DNA of 64,000 bases from Nephrocerus scutellatus (taxonomy: Eukaryota; Arthropoda; Insecta; Diptera; Pipunculidae), in assembly GCA_947095585.1 (NCBI GenBank), contig OX352763.1:47927981-47991980 (forward strand), written 5' to 3'. Position numbers and translations under genes: made by a program. Shown here piece after piece: positions 30,542 through 41,829 of the stretch (the stretch's first letter is position 1; every line of letters starts with the position of its first letter). The notes under the pieces are model-generated. The model worked only from the letters and a program-made list of their open reading frames with translations. It was not told where the DNA came from and did not search any database.

Positions 30542-31205
30542 GTGAAACAACTTTATCGGCGGTATCAAAAATAAGTTTGTGTTGCGATTTTGAGTTAAGA
30601 TTATTTATTATACATTGTGTTAGAATTTTTGAAAAAATTATGGTTTTTTTTAAACATTTTTTTTAAATTTTTTTTTTAAATTTAAAGGCGCGCCAAATGA
30701 GCCACACGTGTAACTATTGCTTTAAAACTAGCCCTATTAAATTCTGACTGGTAGAAGCCGAGATATACGAGTTCCTACCAAAAACTTTCCACTAATATAG
30801 ACACACGAGCAATTTATTCTGCTATGCGAGTGACTACACACACCCGTGTTTTTTTATTTAGTTCCAATTCAGTCTAAAATCTAATTTATCTTCAAAGTCT
30901 AATAGTATGCAACGTTAAATGTAGGTCTTTCATTCATAAGCGATAGGTCTTTCGATTTCTGAAATAGACTGAAAAAACCACATTTAACTTTGCAAACCTT
31001 AAGGCTTACAAAAATCAATAGCGATGCGTAGATTGAGTATTTTTTTCAATTTCCTCAGGGGTAGTAACCCCTATTAATGAAAAAATTACGTCATCGCTAA
31101 CCAATTGTTTTAAAACAAGTCCCATTAAATTTTGACTCGTAGAAGCCGAGATATACGACACGGCAAACAAACTGTGCTAACGTACAAACGTACCTACAAA
31201 TGTAC
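30542..31205. repeat. Unclassified repeat with 55-bp direct and inverted words
   Basis: The first 80 bp (ACTTTATCGGCGG... GTGTTGCGATTTTGAG) recur at 47765-47830. GTAGAAGCCGAGATATACGA occurs near 30750 and again near 31139 within a ~55-bp direct repeat. GCAACGTTAAATGTAGG near 30910 pairs with the inverted CCACATTTAACTTTGC near 30979. This could be a foldback or MITE-like element. No coding content. Confidence 0.5.
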
Positions 31206-32013
31206 GTACAACGCTCGCTGAAAAATTGTTCATGTCCTCTGAATATAAGCTTCGCCATTCGGGCTACGTTAATTGAACTTCTAAAGAAATAGCTAGAAAT
31301 AGATCAAACGCTATATTGAAAAGATCCAAAATAATATATGACCTTAAGATTCGAAATAGCAAGCGAAAAATTTTGGATTCTGATTCAAACAGTCGAAGCT
31401 TTTGGTCGTTTGCTGCATTGGTTAAAAGAAACTTTGCAGACAATACTTCGTCTATTCCTTCTTTATTTCATAATGGTATTCATTATAGAACTGATATTGA
31501 GAAAGCTAATCTATTAGCTTCTCATTTCGCTGGTGCCTTTAACTAACCAAAGCCCACCAACTCTCCCGAATCTAGGCCCAGGTATGTCTAAAATCTATTT
31601 TCGGAAACGGGTTGTTTCAAAGATTCTGAAAGAACTTGACCCCAATAAAGCGACTGGCCCCGACGGTATTCCGCCCTTAGTATTGAAAAGTTGTCATCTT
31701 ACTTTGGCAAAACCGCTTAGCAAATTGTTTCATCTCTCAATGAAGACAGGTGTTTTTCCATCATTTTGGAAAATAGCAAATATTCAACCCGTTCCGAAAA
31801 AAGGTGATAAATCGGCACCTACGAACTACCGTCCTATTGCTTTGTTGTCGGTTCTATCGAAGGTAATGGAATTTACGTTAATTTCAGACTAATGAACTAT
31901 CTGGATTCGAATGTTCTTTTATCCGATGTGCAGTATGGATTTCGTAAAAATCGCTCTTCAGGTGAACTAATGACGTGCATGACTCATTGTTTGGAGCAAA
32001 GCATTGAAAGAAA
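31206..32013 (+). pseudogene. LINE 'B' linker and RT start, cut by the duplication (unit 1)
   Basis: It gives RSFWSFAALVKRNFADNTSS, then LDPNKATGPDGIPPLVLKSC (RT fingers, near 31640), NYRPIALLSVLSKVMEF and, after a one-base shift, QYGFRKNRSSGELMTCMTHC. At 32014 the reading passes abruptly into LINE A, so motifs A to C of this copy are missing. The group is jockey/CR1-like. Confidence 0.85.
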
Positions 32014-33870
32014 GAGCAAGATTGCAATGCCCATCTTCGGTGAGTCAAACAACCAAAAATTAAGGCAAAAAATACTACAATGTCCCAAAGGTAGTAAACA
32101 TTTCTGGTCTTTCGTGAAAAGAATCAAAAATACAGCCTCGTCGTCGATTCCAACGCTCATTTATAAGGACATTCCAGTTGTCAGCTCTATAGACAAGGCC
32201 AATCTGTTTGCTGCGCATTTGGCAGCTAGCTCTACGCTCTATGGGACAGATATTTATTCGTACTCGTGCAGTTGCTAGAGTTTTAAATGATCTCAATACT
32301 CACAAAGCCGCTGGACCAGATGGTATTTCTCCATTAGTTCTGAAGAGGTGTTCTTCCATTACCATTGCGTAAGCTTTTCCATCTATCCTATAATTCTGGA
32401 CTCTTCCCGAAAAGTTGGAAAACAGCATTTGTCCAGCCCATACCCAAAAAAGACGAGCCGTCGTCTCCTTCTTCGTACCGACCCATATCACTTACATCCA
32501 TTCTTTCCAAGGTCATGGAAACGCTGATCAATTATCAGCTTAAGAAATACCTTGAAACCAACGAAATCCTTAATGACCGGCAGTATGGATTTCGTGGGCA
32601 ACGTTCTACTGGTGATTTGATGGTATATCTCACCGAACAGTGGAATCGATCTTTGCATCATTTTGGAGAAAGCAAAGGTATTGAACTCGATCTTTCTAAG
32701 GCATTTGACAGAGTTTGGCATCAAGGTCTTTTGTCTAAAATGCGTACTTATGGAGTCAATGATAAACTGCTTCGTTGGATTAGAAGCTATCTTTTGGACC
32801 ACTCAATTCAACTTGTTTTTGACGGTTTCAAGCCTGAAATACACCTTGGCGTTCCCAAGGGCTCTGTTCTGTCCCAGACACTCTTTCTCATTTTTATTAA
32901 TGATCTCTTATCTGTGAGTTCTAATCCAATTCACTCTTTCGCTGACGACAGCACTCTCAGATTCTCATATAAGTTTGAGGAACGTCCCTCCACCTCTGAT
33001 GTGAAACTCAAACAACTTCGTATGTTAAGCACGTTAAATTCTGACCTTGACAGCATAATACAATGGGGAGAAATCAATAGAGTAGAATTTAACGCTTCCA
33101 AAACCCAATGCTGTCTCCTGTCGTCCAAGCGAATCCTAAACCCCATGCCATTATCCATGGATGGCACTTGCATTAAGGAAACTGAAAATCTCGCAATTCT
33201 CGGTATGTGCGTTAACGACAAGCTTCGTTGGAATGACCACATATTTACCGTCGCTAAAAATGGTGCGAAATGTTTAGGTTTTCTAGCCCGGTGCAAGAAA
33301 TATTTCACTCCCTCTGATCTGGCTACCATATACAAGACTTTAATTCGCCCAAAACTTGAGTACAATAACCATATCTGGTCTGGTGCGCCTAAGACTACTT
33401 TGCATCAGCTAGATAGAATACAAAACCGCGCGATAAAACTTATCGGTGACGAAAATATAGCGAAATCAATAGATTCGCTTGAACACAGCAGGAACGTTTC
33501 TTGCTTGTCACTGTTTTATCGCTTCTTCTACCAGCGGTGCTCAAAAGAAATAGCCAGCTGTATGCCACCTCTCCTTGAATTCAACCGCAATACTCGTGGC
33601 GCTCTAAATGCTCATCAATTTACCCGCAAGCCCATCTTCGGACGTATAGTTAAATTCAGGGATTCGTTCTTCAGCCGTACAACACGTATGTGGAATGCTC
33701 TGCCAAGCTCTGTCTTCCCATATCACTATGATCTACAGGCATTCAAAACACTAGCTCATAGACATCTCCTCTTTTCTCCTCCTCTTCCTTAACGCTCACG
33801 CTGCGCCAAGCATATAGCCGAGCATTATAAGGGTGCGAACCCCTTGAAGCGTGCGCGACTTATAAAAAAA
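32014..33870 (+). mobile_element. LINE 'A', copy 2 (within duplication B)
   Basis: Carries the linker, RT and 3' end of LINE A, with the endonuclease absent because the duplication border lies in the linker. The 3' end has the same A run as copy 1, longer by one or two bases. Confidence 0.88.
32365..33792 (+). CDS. LINE A reverse transcriptase, long open frame (copy 2)
   Basis: A 475-codon frame that differs from 26937-28364 at only a few residues (for example G to D in PKKDEPSS, V to L in HSIQLVF, F to L in YKTLIRP, H to Y and V to A near the end). All RT motifs are conserved, including SFADDSTLRF. The same 8-base deletion separates it from its finger domain. The near-identity follows from the segmental duplication and does not show independent activity. 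Confidence 0.93.
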   Translation: MRKLFHLSYNSGLFPKSWKTAFVQPIPKKDEPSSPSSYRPISLTSILSKVMETLINYQLKKYLETNEILNDRQYGFRGQRSTGDLMVYLTEQWNRSLHHFGESKGIELDLSKAFDRVWHQGLLSKMRTYGVNDKLLRWIRSYLLDHSIQLVFDGFKPEIHLGVPKGSVLSQTLFLIFINDLLSVSSNPIHSFADDSTLRFSYKFEERPSTSDVKLKQLRMLSTLNSDLDSIIQWGEINRVEFNASKTQCCLLSSKRILNPMPLSMDGTCIKETENLAILGMCVNDKLRWNDHIFTVAKNGAKCLGFLARCKKYFTPSDLATIYKTLIRPKLEYNNHIWSGAPKTTLHQLDRIQNRAIKLIGDENIAKSIDSLEHSRNVSCLSLFYRFFYQRCSKEIASCMPPLLEFNRNTRGALNAHQFTRKPIFGRIVKFRDSFFSRTTRMWNALPSSVFPYHYDLQAFKTLAHRHLLFSPPLP

Positions 33871-33879
33871 AAAAGCCTC

Positions 33880-35576
33880 AGCCTTACACCTACCATATCA
33901 TATGGTTTGACTAATCTAAGAGATGAGCTACCTCCTTAATGAAGAATAGTATGTCCTTAGTAGCAGAGTTTCTTAACTCTGCTGATGACGAACTTCTGGA
34001 GAATACGCCTCCTTAACCAAACACCATTAAACCAGTTTGCACGGTCTAATATTGCTTCCTCAAACAGCTGACCATAATGTCGGGGGTAGTGCAAAATACG
34101 TCTCTTTCAAAAATTGAGTCAAGTATTTTTATGTGTCCCTCATGATAACCTGGTTTGTACCTGCAGCTTAATAGCGCATCTAGTGGCCATCTGCCTAAGA
34201 GAGGATTTGTAAGGGTTAAAGCTATATGACATCTTCTAATGCCACCGTAGGGCTGGCACTCATGGCACCCCTGATACCGAGACAGGCAATTCTTTGAAGC
34301 CTCTAAAGTTTAGTTGCCCTTGTCCTTTCAAGAACATTCGGCCACCAAACGACGGTCACGTACCGCCTCGCAATCATTGTATACATCCAGTGTATCATTT
34401 TAGGATTTATACCCCAAGTTTTGCCTTAATGACGTCTGCTGGCACACATTCTCCCAGTAGCGCGTTCGATGGCATTTATTTGAGAATTCTAGCTAAGCGT
34501 ATATAAAAGATAACTCAGATTTAACCTCACTGCAATTAACTAAAGTGGTGCCTTTGACAGTGATAGGTCCTAGATTGACCAGTCTTCTTTTTGTGAAGCG
34601 TACTAGAACGGTGTTGCAATTATTTGCTGCACCTTTCTAAAACGCGTAGTAAGGCACCTTGCATAAAAATTACTAATCGTCGTGCTGTGTTTACCACTAA
34701 CAAGAATCGGCAACTCGTTGGCTAGAAGTTTGTCGATGACTAGTGTCCACAGGAGGGGGACAAGACTTTTCCTTGGAGACAACCCTTATCCATTGATTGC
34801 TCTAGTATTCGATACCTCTGCTACTGATTCCTTTTGCTGTTGATGCATAGCCAGTGTTATCGAAGTTCGCCCTCAATGTCTAGGAATGCACACAGAGACA
34901 CTTCCTTGCTTTTACCGTTCCTGTATGCAAACTGACTTGAGTAAAGAGGGGTAGACAAATCTAGCCAGCCTCTAATGTGCACATCAATTAGTCTCTCCAT
35001 GGTTTTGATGACAACTGATGTTAGACTTATAGATCTATAGGATTTAGGCAGCTCACTAGGCAATTGCGTATTGGTTTTGGGATAAATATTACATTTACCT
35101 GTTTCCATGTAGTAGGGATGTACCCCCAATTGTAGCTTGCTCTAAATAAAGCAATCATGCCCGACAGGATGAGATCGATTGTCTTTTGTAGAAGAGCAGG
35201 AAATGGTACCTTAGATGCCGGGGGCTTTAAATGGGTTAAAGGAGCATACTGTCCATTTAACCTTATCCGGACTGAAGATGTAAGAGGATAAGATGTTACT
35301 CTACTAGCAATACAGACCCTTTAGTCAGATGCGTTAGGGTACGTGTATAGTGCACGATTAGACGAACCTGATTTCTTACGAGTGCCTTATGGATTCGTGC
35401 CGCCACTGGCATTTCGGCAATGTCTTCGCAGTATTTCCTCCATGAGGCCAGTTTAGATCGTCTTAATTCTGAACTATACTCTGTGAGCGAAGCTATATTG
35501 CTCCTAACTCTTCGTACGTTTAGCAGAGTTGAAGAGTTTTCTAACACACACGATGTTCTGGGTTCTCCACTCATTT
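33880..35576 (-). mobile_element. LINE 'C', minus strand (unit 2)
   Basis: Duplicate of 28450-30150, with RT finger fragment at 35129-34857 and linker at 35574-35296. It is decayed to the same degree and shares the same breaks. Confidence 0.75.
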
Positions 35577-35764
35577 GGAACTTCTACTAGCAGGGCCACC
35601 AGGTCTGTTGTTATAAATTTTGGAATTGGAAGAAAGTTAGTATAGGCGCTGATCAAACTCTCTCTTCCTTTACCCGGGCTAGGGACCGGTGCGCTAATCT
35701 TTTAACAAGAGCTTTAGAAAGTGGATTACAAATTTATTGCAAGATTCCGCCAGCCATGATAGAC

Positions 35765-35991
35765 AGGTTTGTTGGCTGGTGAAATCTTGTGACCAGTTTT
35801 TAACCCACTTCCTAAAGCCAGCTTTTATTGAAACTTTGCATACATGAATATCTCCGTAGACAACACTTTCTGTTAAAATTTGAAAGTGATGGGGCCCATA
35901 CAAATATTTTAAAAAATTTACCTGATTTTTTTCAAATTTTATAATATGTTACTTACGAGAAAAATTTTAATTTTTATGGGTTGTTTTTGTA
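35765..35991 (+). repeat. ACATGTG-family remnant (unit 2)
   Basis: Duplicate of 30313-30541, with GTTGGCTGGTG, one unit and the GGGTTGTTTTTGTA right end. Confidence 0.8.
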
Positions 35992-36639
35992 AGTGAAACA
36001 ACTTTATCGGCGGTATCAAAAATAAGTTTGTGTTGCGATTTTGAGTTAAGATTATTTATTATACATTGTGTTAGAATTTTTGAAAAAAAAATTTTTTAAA
36101 TTTTTTTTTTAAATTTAAAGGCGCGCCAAATGAGCCACACGTGTAACTATTGCTTTAAAACTAGCCCTATTAAATTCTGACTGGTAGAAGCCGAGATATA
36201 CGAGTTCCTACCAAAAACTTTCCACTAATATAGACACACGAGCAATTTATTCTGCTATGCGAGTGACTACACACACCCGTGTTTTTTTATTTAGTTCCAA
36301 TTCAGTCTAAAATCTAATTTATCTTCAAAGTCTAATAGTATGCAACGTTAAATGTAGGTCTTTCATTCATAAGCGATAGGTCTTTCGATTTCTGAAATAG
36401 ACTGAAAAAACCACATTTAACTTTGCAAACCTTAAGGCTTACAAAAATCGATAGCGATGCGTAGATTGAGTATTTTTTTCAATTTCCTCAGGGGTAGTAA
36501 CCCCTATTCATGAAAAAATTACGTCATCGCTAACCAATTGTTTTAAAACAAGTCCCATCAAATTTTGACTCGTAGAAGCCGAGATATACGACACGGCAAA
36601 CAAACTGTACTAACGTACAAACGTACCTACAAATGTACG

Positions 36640-38450
36640 TACAACGCCCAGGTATGTCTAAAATCTATTTTCGGAAACGGGTTGTTTCAAAGATTCTGAA
36701 AGAACTTGACCCCAATAAAGCGACTGGCCCCGACGGTATTCCGCCCTTAGTATTGAAAAGTTGTCATCTTACTTTGGCAAAACCGCTTAGCAAATTGTTT
36801 CATCTCTCAATGAAGACAGGTGTTTTTCCATCATTTTGGAAAATAGCAAATATTCAACCCGTTCCGAAAAAAGGTGATAAATCGGCACCTACGAACTACC
36901 GTCCTATTGCTTTGTTGTCGGTTCTATCGAAGGTAATGGAATTTACGTTAATTTCAGACTAATGAACTATCTGGATTCGAATGTTCTTTTATCCGATGTG
37001 CAGTATGGATTTCGTAAAAATCGCTCTTCAGGTGAACTAATGACGTGCATGACTCATTGTTTGGAGCAAAGCATTGAAAACCTAGGTTAATCAAGCGTTG
37101 TTTCCTTAGATATTGCTAAAGCTTTTGATAGAGTATGGCATGATTGTCTTATTAATAAGATTCGTGCGCTGAACTTACACTCCTCTCTCATTACATGGAT
37201 TGAGAATTATTTATGGAACCGTAAAATAAAAGTTGTATTAAATGGTATATCTTCAGATTCATATGGGATCAATGCTGGCGTGCCTCAAGGATCATCCTTG
37301 TCTCCCACACTCTTCTTGATGTATATCAACGACCTGTTGTCTTCTACAACCAGTGATATCCATTCATTTGCTGATGATACAACACTATCGGCTTCCATTG
37401 GTTTGTCAATCAAAAAGAATGCAATTCTCGCTTAAATGGTTCGCGTGAATTAATGAATTTGACTATTCTGTCTAATATTCAAATCATTCTTGATTGGGGC
37501 ATTTCTAACAGAGTAGAATTTAACCCAAATAAATTCCAGTCTTGCCTTTTTTCTCAGAAGACAACTCAACATTATGTTCCACCTGTTATTAATGGTACCT
37601 CTATTGCGAGATCTGATTCACTTAAGTTGTTAGGTTTAAAAGTATCAAGTGATCTTTCCTGGAAAGAACATATTTATGAAATTTCAAAAAGTGCTAGCCA
37701 ATGTTTAGGCTTCATAAGACGTTGTAACTTCTACTTCACCCCCTCTGAAGTATTAAGATTATATAAATCTTATGTTAGACCAATTTTAGAATTTAATTCA
37801 TATGTGAATATATGTTTTACAACGGTAAATGTTCTTTAGAAACCCGTTCTCTAGTTCCAGTGCCTTTTCTCAGTAACGTAAACACTCGTTTAAGGTGCAA
37901 CCAACATAGATTTGCCTTAAAACTTTTTTCATGTAGAACCCAACACTTTAAATCCTCCTTTTTCCCGAGAGTCTCTTCGATGTGGAATCAATTGGTCGAG
38001 CACGTGTTTCCCGAATCTTATAATCTGCAAGCGTTCAAATTAGCTGTTAACAACTTCTTGCAACTTCTTGAAGGATGATGGATAAAGTAATCATAAGTTG
38101 TTTATTATTTATAATTTATTGTTTATTGTTTATAATTTATCAGTATTTTTAAAATTATTGTTGTAATTTGTAATATTTTCTTGGTCAAGGTTTTTTGTAG
38201 TTTTCCCTGACCATGATTCATTGATAAAAGTATTTGGACTCGCGTCGTTCTAAATTCGTGTTCGTTTTTTCGTATTGATTTTTCAATGAATCAGGGAGAA
38301 TTCTGAGAAAATAAATTGAAACCGGCTACAAACGTGAGGAATGTGATATAATAAACGGCTTAGCCCAACTTATTGCCGTGACGCAAGTCATTCAGGGAGT
38401 CCTCCCTTGGCAATAAGTCTCTATATAAAAAAAGAAAAACAATATTTTAT
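36640..38450 (+). mobile_element. jockey/CR1-like LINE 'B', 5'-cut copy with 3' end
   Basis: The fingers are at 36653-36960, the palm at 37088-37435 and the thumb to 38078, followed by a 3' region up to about 38450 with A-rich tail words. The left border is the 380-bp deletion of duplication unit 2. Confidence 0.85.
36653..38078 (+). pseudogene. LINE B reverse transcriptase, broken
   Basis: Visible in order are LDPNKATGPDGIPPLVLKSC, NYRPIALLSVLSKVMEF, QYGFRKNRSSGELMTC, a stop at about 37088, SLDIAKAFDRVWHDCL (motif A), NAGVPQGSSLSPTLFLMYIN (motif B) and HSFADDTTLSASI (motif C, near 37366). The thumb from 37453 shows WGISNRVEFNPNKFQSCLFS and YKSYVRPILEFNS, and a last piece (37812-38078) ends with SSMWNQLVEHVFPESYNLQA. 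At least three frame changes and stops are present. It shares architecture with LINE A but is a distinct family. Confidence 0.9.
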
Positions 38451-38639
38451 TTAATTTAATTTTGTTTTTTATTTTATTTCAAAATACAAAAAAAAATTAA
38501 TTAATTTGGACTTTATTCTAATGATAGAAAATGTTGTTTTATTAGAAGCTTTCTTCTGTGTTGACCTCTCTGTAGTTGATGAGAATACTGGGTAACTCGT
38601 TTAGGAGGGTAGCAACCATATAGTTCAGTTAAAGTTTTC

Positions 38640-39845
38640 AATACTCGTTATAAATTCGTGGAATTAGTGAACGATTTTGAGCTCTTCTTGAGTTGACATC
38701 GTGTTTTAATTGGGTTTGGAAACGATTGTCTTGGAAATATTCTAGTACAAGTGTCTTCTTTAATCATCATCATATTTGGCTCTACAACCAGTGTCCGGTC
38801 CTGGCCTCTCCACCGGTCCCGATTTCGAGCCGATGTCATACAGTTTGGCATCCCTAAACTCTGGGCGTCCTGGTCTACGCCATCCTTCCAGCGTAGGCTT
38901 GGCCGGACTCGCTGTCGTGTTCCATAAATCCTACCGCAAAGGACTTTCCGAGCAGAATCCTCTTCGCTCACGCGAGCTAGGTGTCCTGCCTACCGGAGCC
39001 TACCGAGCTTAATTTTCTTCACGATGTCGACATCGCGGTAACGATCGTAGATCTTATCATTATAGAGTCTCCGCATTCGTCCTTCCTCACATACGGGGCC
39101 AACAATTCTCCGTAATACTTTTCTCTCGAAGACGGCTAAGAGGTCAGAATGCTTTTTGCTAAGCACCCAAGTCTCGGATTCATATGTAAGTACTGGTATG
39201 ACCATTGTCTTATATATCAGCAGCTTGGATGTTATGGTTAAGTTCCTGGATTTGAAGATTCTTGACAGACTATAGTAGACTTTGTTGGCTTTAAGCAACC
39301 GTGCGCGTATTTCTGGTTCCATGCTGTTATCGGCTTCAATAGTTGACCCGAGTTAGTTAACGGATTGCACTACTTCAAATTCGCGCTCCACTATTTGAAT
39401 TGAGGGACCAGTGTTGGATCTTCTACTCGCAGACGTAGCCACCATGTACTTTGTTTTGCTCTCATTTATGTGCAGCCCCAGATTTCGTGCTGCCTGCTCT
39501 ATCTGGATGAAAGCTTCCTGTACAGCTCTTTGGTTTCTACCAACGATGTCAATATCGTCTGCGTAAGCCAGTATCTGAATGGATTGTTCCTCTCGCCGTT
39601 ACGTCAGAGTCTCGGATCACTTTCTCCAACGCCAGGTTGAAGAGGGCGCAGGCTAGTCCATCCCCTTGTCGGAGCCCGTTATAGATGTTGAATAGCTTGA
39701 TAGTGATCCGGATATTTTTACTTGGCTTATAACATTAGTCATGGTCAACCTACATAGTTGTGTCAGTTTATTTGGGATGCCGAATTCTCTCATGACTTTA
39801 TAAAGTTCTACTCTGGCTATGCTATCATAGGCGGCTTAAAAAAAA
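38640..39845 (-). mobile_element. LINE 'D' RT 3' half, minus strand
   Basis: Reading from 39845 down gives FKAAYDSIARVELYKVMREF, then YADDIDIVGRNQRAVQEAF near 39560, LGLHINESKTKYMVA and, at 39322-38990, a thumb with VIPVLTYESETWVLSKKHSD. The end at 38971-38790 reads EEDSARKVLCGRIYGTRQRV. The 3' tail is an ATGATGATG run near 38766. It forms an inverted pair with the plus-strand copy at 39960-41085. The group resembles the RTE-like 'endonuclease-reverse transcriptase' LINEs, an assignment made from memory. Confidence 0.85.
38990..39322 (-). pseudogene. LINE D RT thumb region (minus)
   Basis: A 110-codon frame with PEIRARLLKANKVYYSLSRI, KLLIYKTMVIPVLTYESETW and FERKVLRRIVGPVCEEGRMR. The catalytic YADD lies upstream in a region broken by stops near 39340. 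No catalytic residues lie in this piece itself. Confidence 0.85.
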
Positions 39846-39854
39846 AGAAGATGC

Positions 39855-39958
39855 AATCCGCGCTAGGAGCACCATATCAACAAGATAGTGGTCCGAGTCG
39901 ACGTTGGCACCTCGGTACGTTCGTACCGTCATCAGGTTCGGGTTGTGGCGGTGGTCCT
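39855..39958 (-). pseudogene. LINE D endonuclease fragment
   Basis: On the minus strand it reads YRGANVDSDHYLVGMVL-like, where DSDH is the conserved end of the APE-type endonuclease. A related fragment is at 42343-42420. It is separated from the RT by a missing stretch. Confidence 0.55.
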
Positions 39959-39959
39959 T

Positions 39960-41088
39960 CAAGACATAATAGCCCCATACACTAAAGACATCATTGGTCC
40001 TTGCCAGTGTGGCTTCATCCCAAGCAAATCAACAACTGAACTAATTTACACCCTTATGGAATAATGTTTAGGGTTTCAAAACTCACTACACAGTCTTTTT
40101 ATAGACTTTAAAGCTGCCTATGATAGCACAGCCAGAGTAGAACTATATAAAGTCGTGAGAGAACTGACAAGACTATATAGGTTGACCATGACCAATGTTA
40201 TAAGCCAAGTAAAAATATCCAGATCACTATCAAGCCCATTCAGCATCTATCATTTCAGATACTGGCTTACGCAGACGATATTGACATCGTTGGTAGAAAC
40301 CCAACAGCTGTACAGGAAGCTTTCATCCGGATCGAGCAGGCGGCACGAAATCTGGGGCTGCACATTAATGAGAGCAAAAAAAAGTACATGGTGGCCACGT
40401 TTGCAAGTAGAAGATCCAACATTGGTCCCTCAATTCAAATAGTGGAGTACGAATATGAAGAAGTGCTATCCTTTAACTATCTCGGGTCAACTGTAGCAGC
40501 CGATAACAGCATGGAACCAGAAATACGCGCACGGTTGCTTAAAGCCAACAAAGTCTATACTATAGCCTGTCAAGACTCCTCAAATCCAGCAAACTTAACT
40601 ATAACATCTAAGCTGCTGGTGTATACGACAATGGTCATACCAGTACTAACATACGGATCCGAGACTTGGGTGGTTAGTAAAAAGCATTCTGACCACTTAG
40701 CCGCGTTCGAGAGAAAAGTCTTCCGAAGAATTGTTGGTCCCGTATGTGAGGAAGGACGATTCCAGAGGCTCTATAATGATTAGATCTACAGGCGTTACTG
40801 CGATGTCGACATCTTGAAGAGAATTAAGCTCAACATGATCCGGTAGGAAGGACACCTAGCTCTCATGAGCGAAGATGATCCTGCTCGGAAAGTCCTTTGC
40901 GGTAGGATTTATGGAACGCGACAGCGAGGCCGGCCAAGCCTACGCTGGAAAGATGGCGTAGGCCAGGAAGCTCAGAGATTAGGGATGCCAAACTGGATGA
41001 TATCGGCTAGAAATCGGGACCGATGGAGAGATTTTTTGTGGGAGGCCAGTAACGGACACTGGTTGTAGAGCCAAATATGATGATGATG
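39960..41088 (+). mobile_element. LINE 'D' RT 3' half, plus strand
   Basis: It begins in the RT fingers (IIGPCQCGFIPSKSTTELIY near 39985), then FIDFKAAYDSTARVELYKVV (motif A) near 40100, LAYADDIDIVGRN near 40258 and the thumb to 41068. The tail is ATGATGATG after a GTAGAGCC word. It mirrors the minus copy with a ~280-bp centre between the arms. Confidence 0.85.
40155..41068 (+). pseudogene. LINE D reverse transcriptase, broken (plus)
   Basis: Pieces in several frames give LYRLTMTNVISQVKISRSLS, AYADDIDIVGRNPTAVQEAF (catalytic), LGLHINESKKKYMVA, then MEPEIRARLLKANKVYT, KLLVYTTMVIPVLTYGSETW, VCEEGRFQRLYND, and RQRGRPSLRWKDGVGQEAQ at the end. Stops lie near 40440 and 40783. Only the last two thirds of the RT are present. 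Confidence 0.87.
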
Positions 41089-41829
41089 GTAGTGGTAGCA
41101 TTATTACTTTGCAAGAACTTTTACAACTTGACTGGTTGAATTCTAAACAATGAATTAACTTACTTTGGCCAAACGCCTTTATTTATAGTCATTGAAAAGT
41201 TTCCAGAAACTTCCAATCTTATAGATAGAAATATCGAGAAAAGATCGGAAAATTGTTGCCTTACTCCCTTATTTACAAGTTACCATACTTATACGTAATT
41301 GGTCATCTTGTAAAAATAAACTACATGTACAATCATGTACTTACACACAAACCGGGCACACCGCAAAAAACGGTTTGACTACATTTTTTACCAGTATGAG
41401 TCTGTGTATGTACATTGAGATTTACCTTGGGATTCGTATCCCATTATCTGCGCTAGTAACTACTTTTCGTAACAATATATTTGAAACGCTGAGAGTTCTA
41501 AAAAAGTTTCGTAATATTTTCAGGGCTCTTTTTTGGAGTCACTCTGTGCTAAAATGCCTTAGTGAAGCTGTGATTCTATTGGCTTGTATTAATACCATTT
41601 TTTTAAGTAAAATAGTGCAAACAAAGCGCTCTTTATTTATCGGTGAATGTGGGGGTCCCATCTGAAGTTGCAACCAATAGTGATCCATAAGTAGTTATAA
41701 GACCTTACTTCGTCGATACATAACACGGTCGTTACGGCTGTTTTGGTAAGCGATGCCTATATTTACTGGTTAACAGTGAGGTTCACGGATGTGCATCAGT
41801 CAGAATCTGAATGGACTTATAGAGGATTG
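41089..41829. other. Unassigned DNA
   Basis: No gene or repeat recognised. An open frame at 41375-41665 has no protein-like feature that I can name. Confidence 0.5.

Larger units (their letters stand above)
26573..32013 (+). repeat. Tandem segmental duplication B, unit 1
   Basis: Almost identical to 32014-37079. Landmarks are 5.43 kb apart (26937 and 32365; 28865 and 34294). Unit 1 retains 31206-31584, which unit 2 lacks. Its outer edges lie inside LINE A on the left and LINE B on the right. Confidence 0.95.
32014..37079 (+). repeat. Tandem segmental duplication B, unit 2
   Basis: Second copy of 26573-32013. It lacks 31206-31584 (joined at ACAACG|CCCAGG) and has 26 bp more near 35588. Otherwise it shows only scattered base changes. 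The left edge is a LINE B to LINE A join at GAGCAAGA. Confidence 0.95.
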
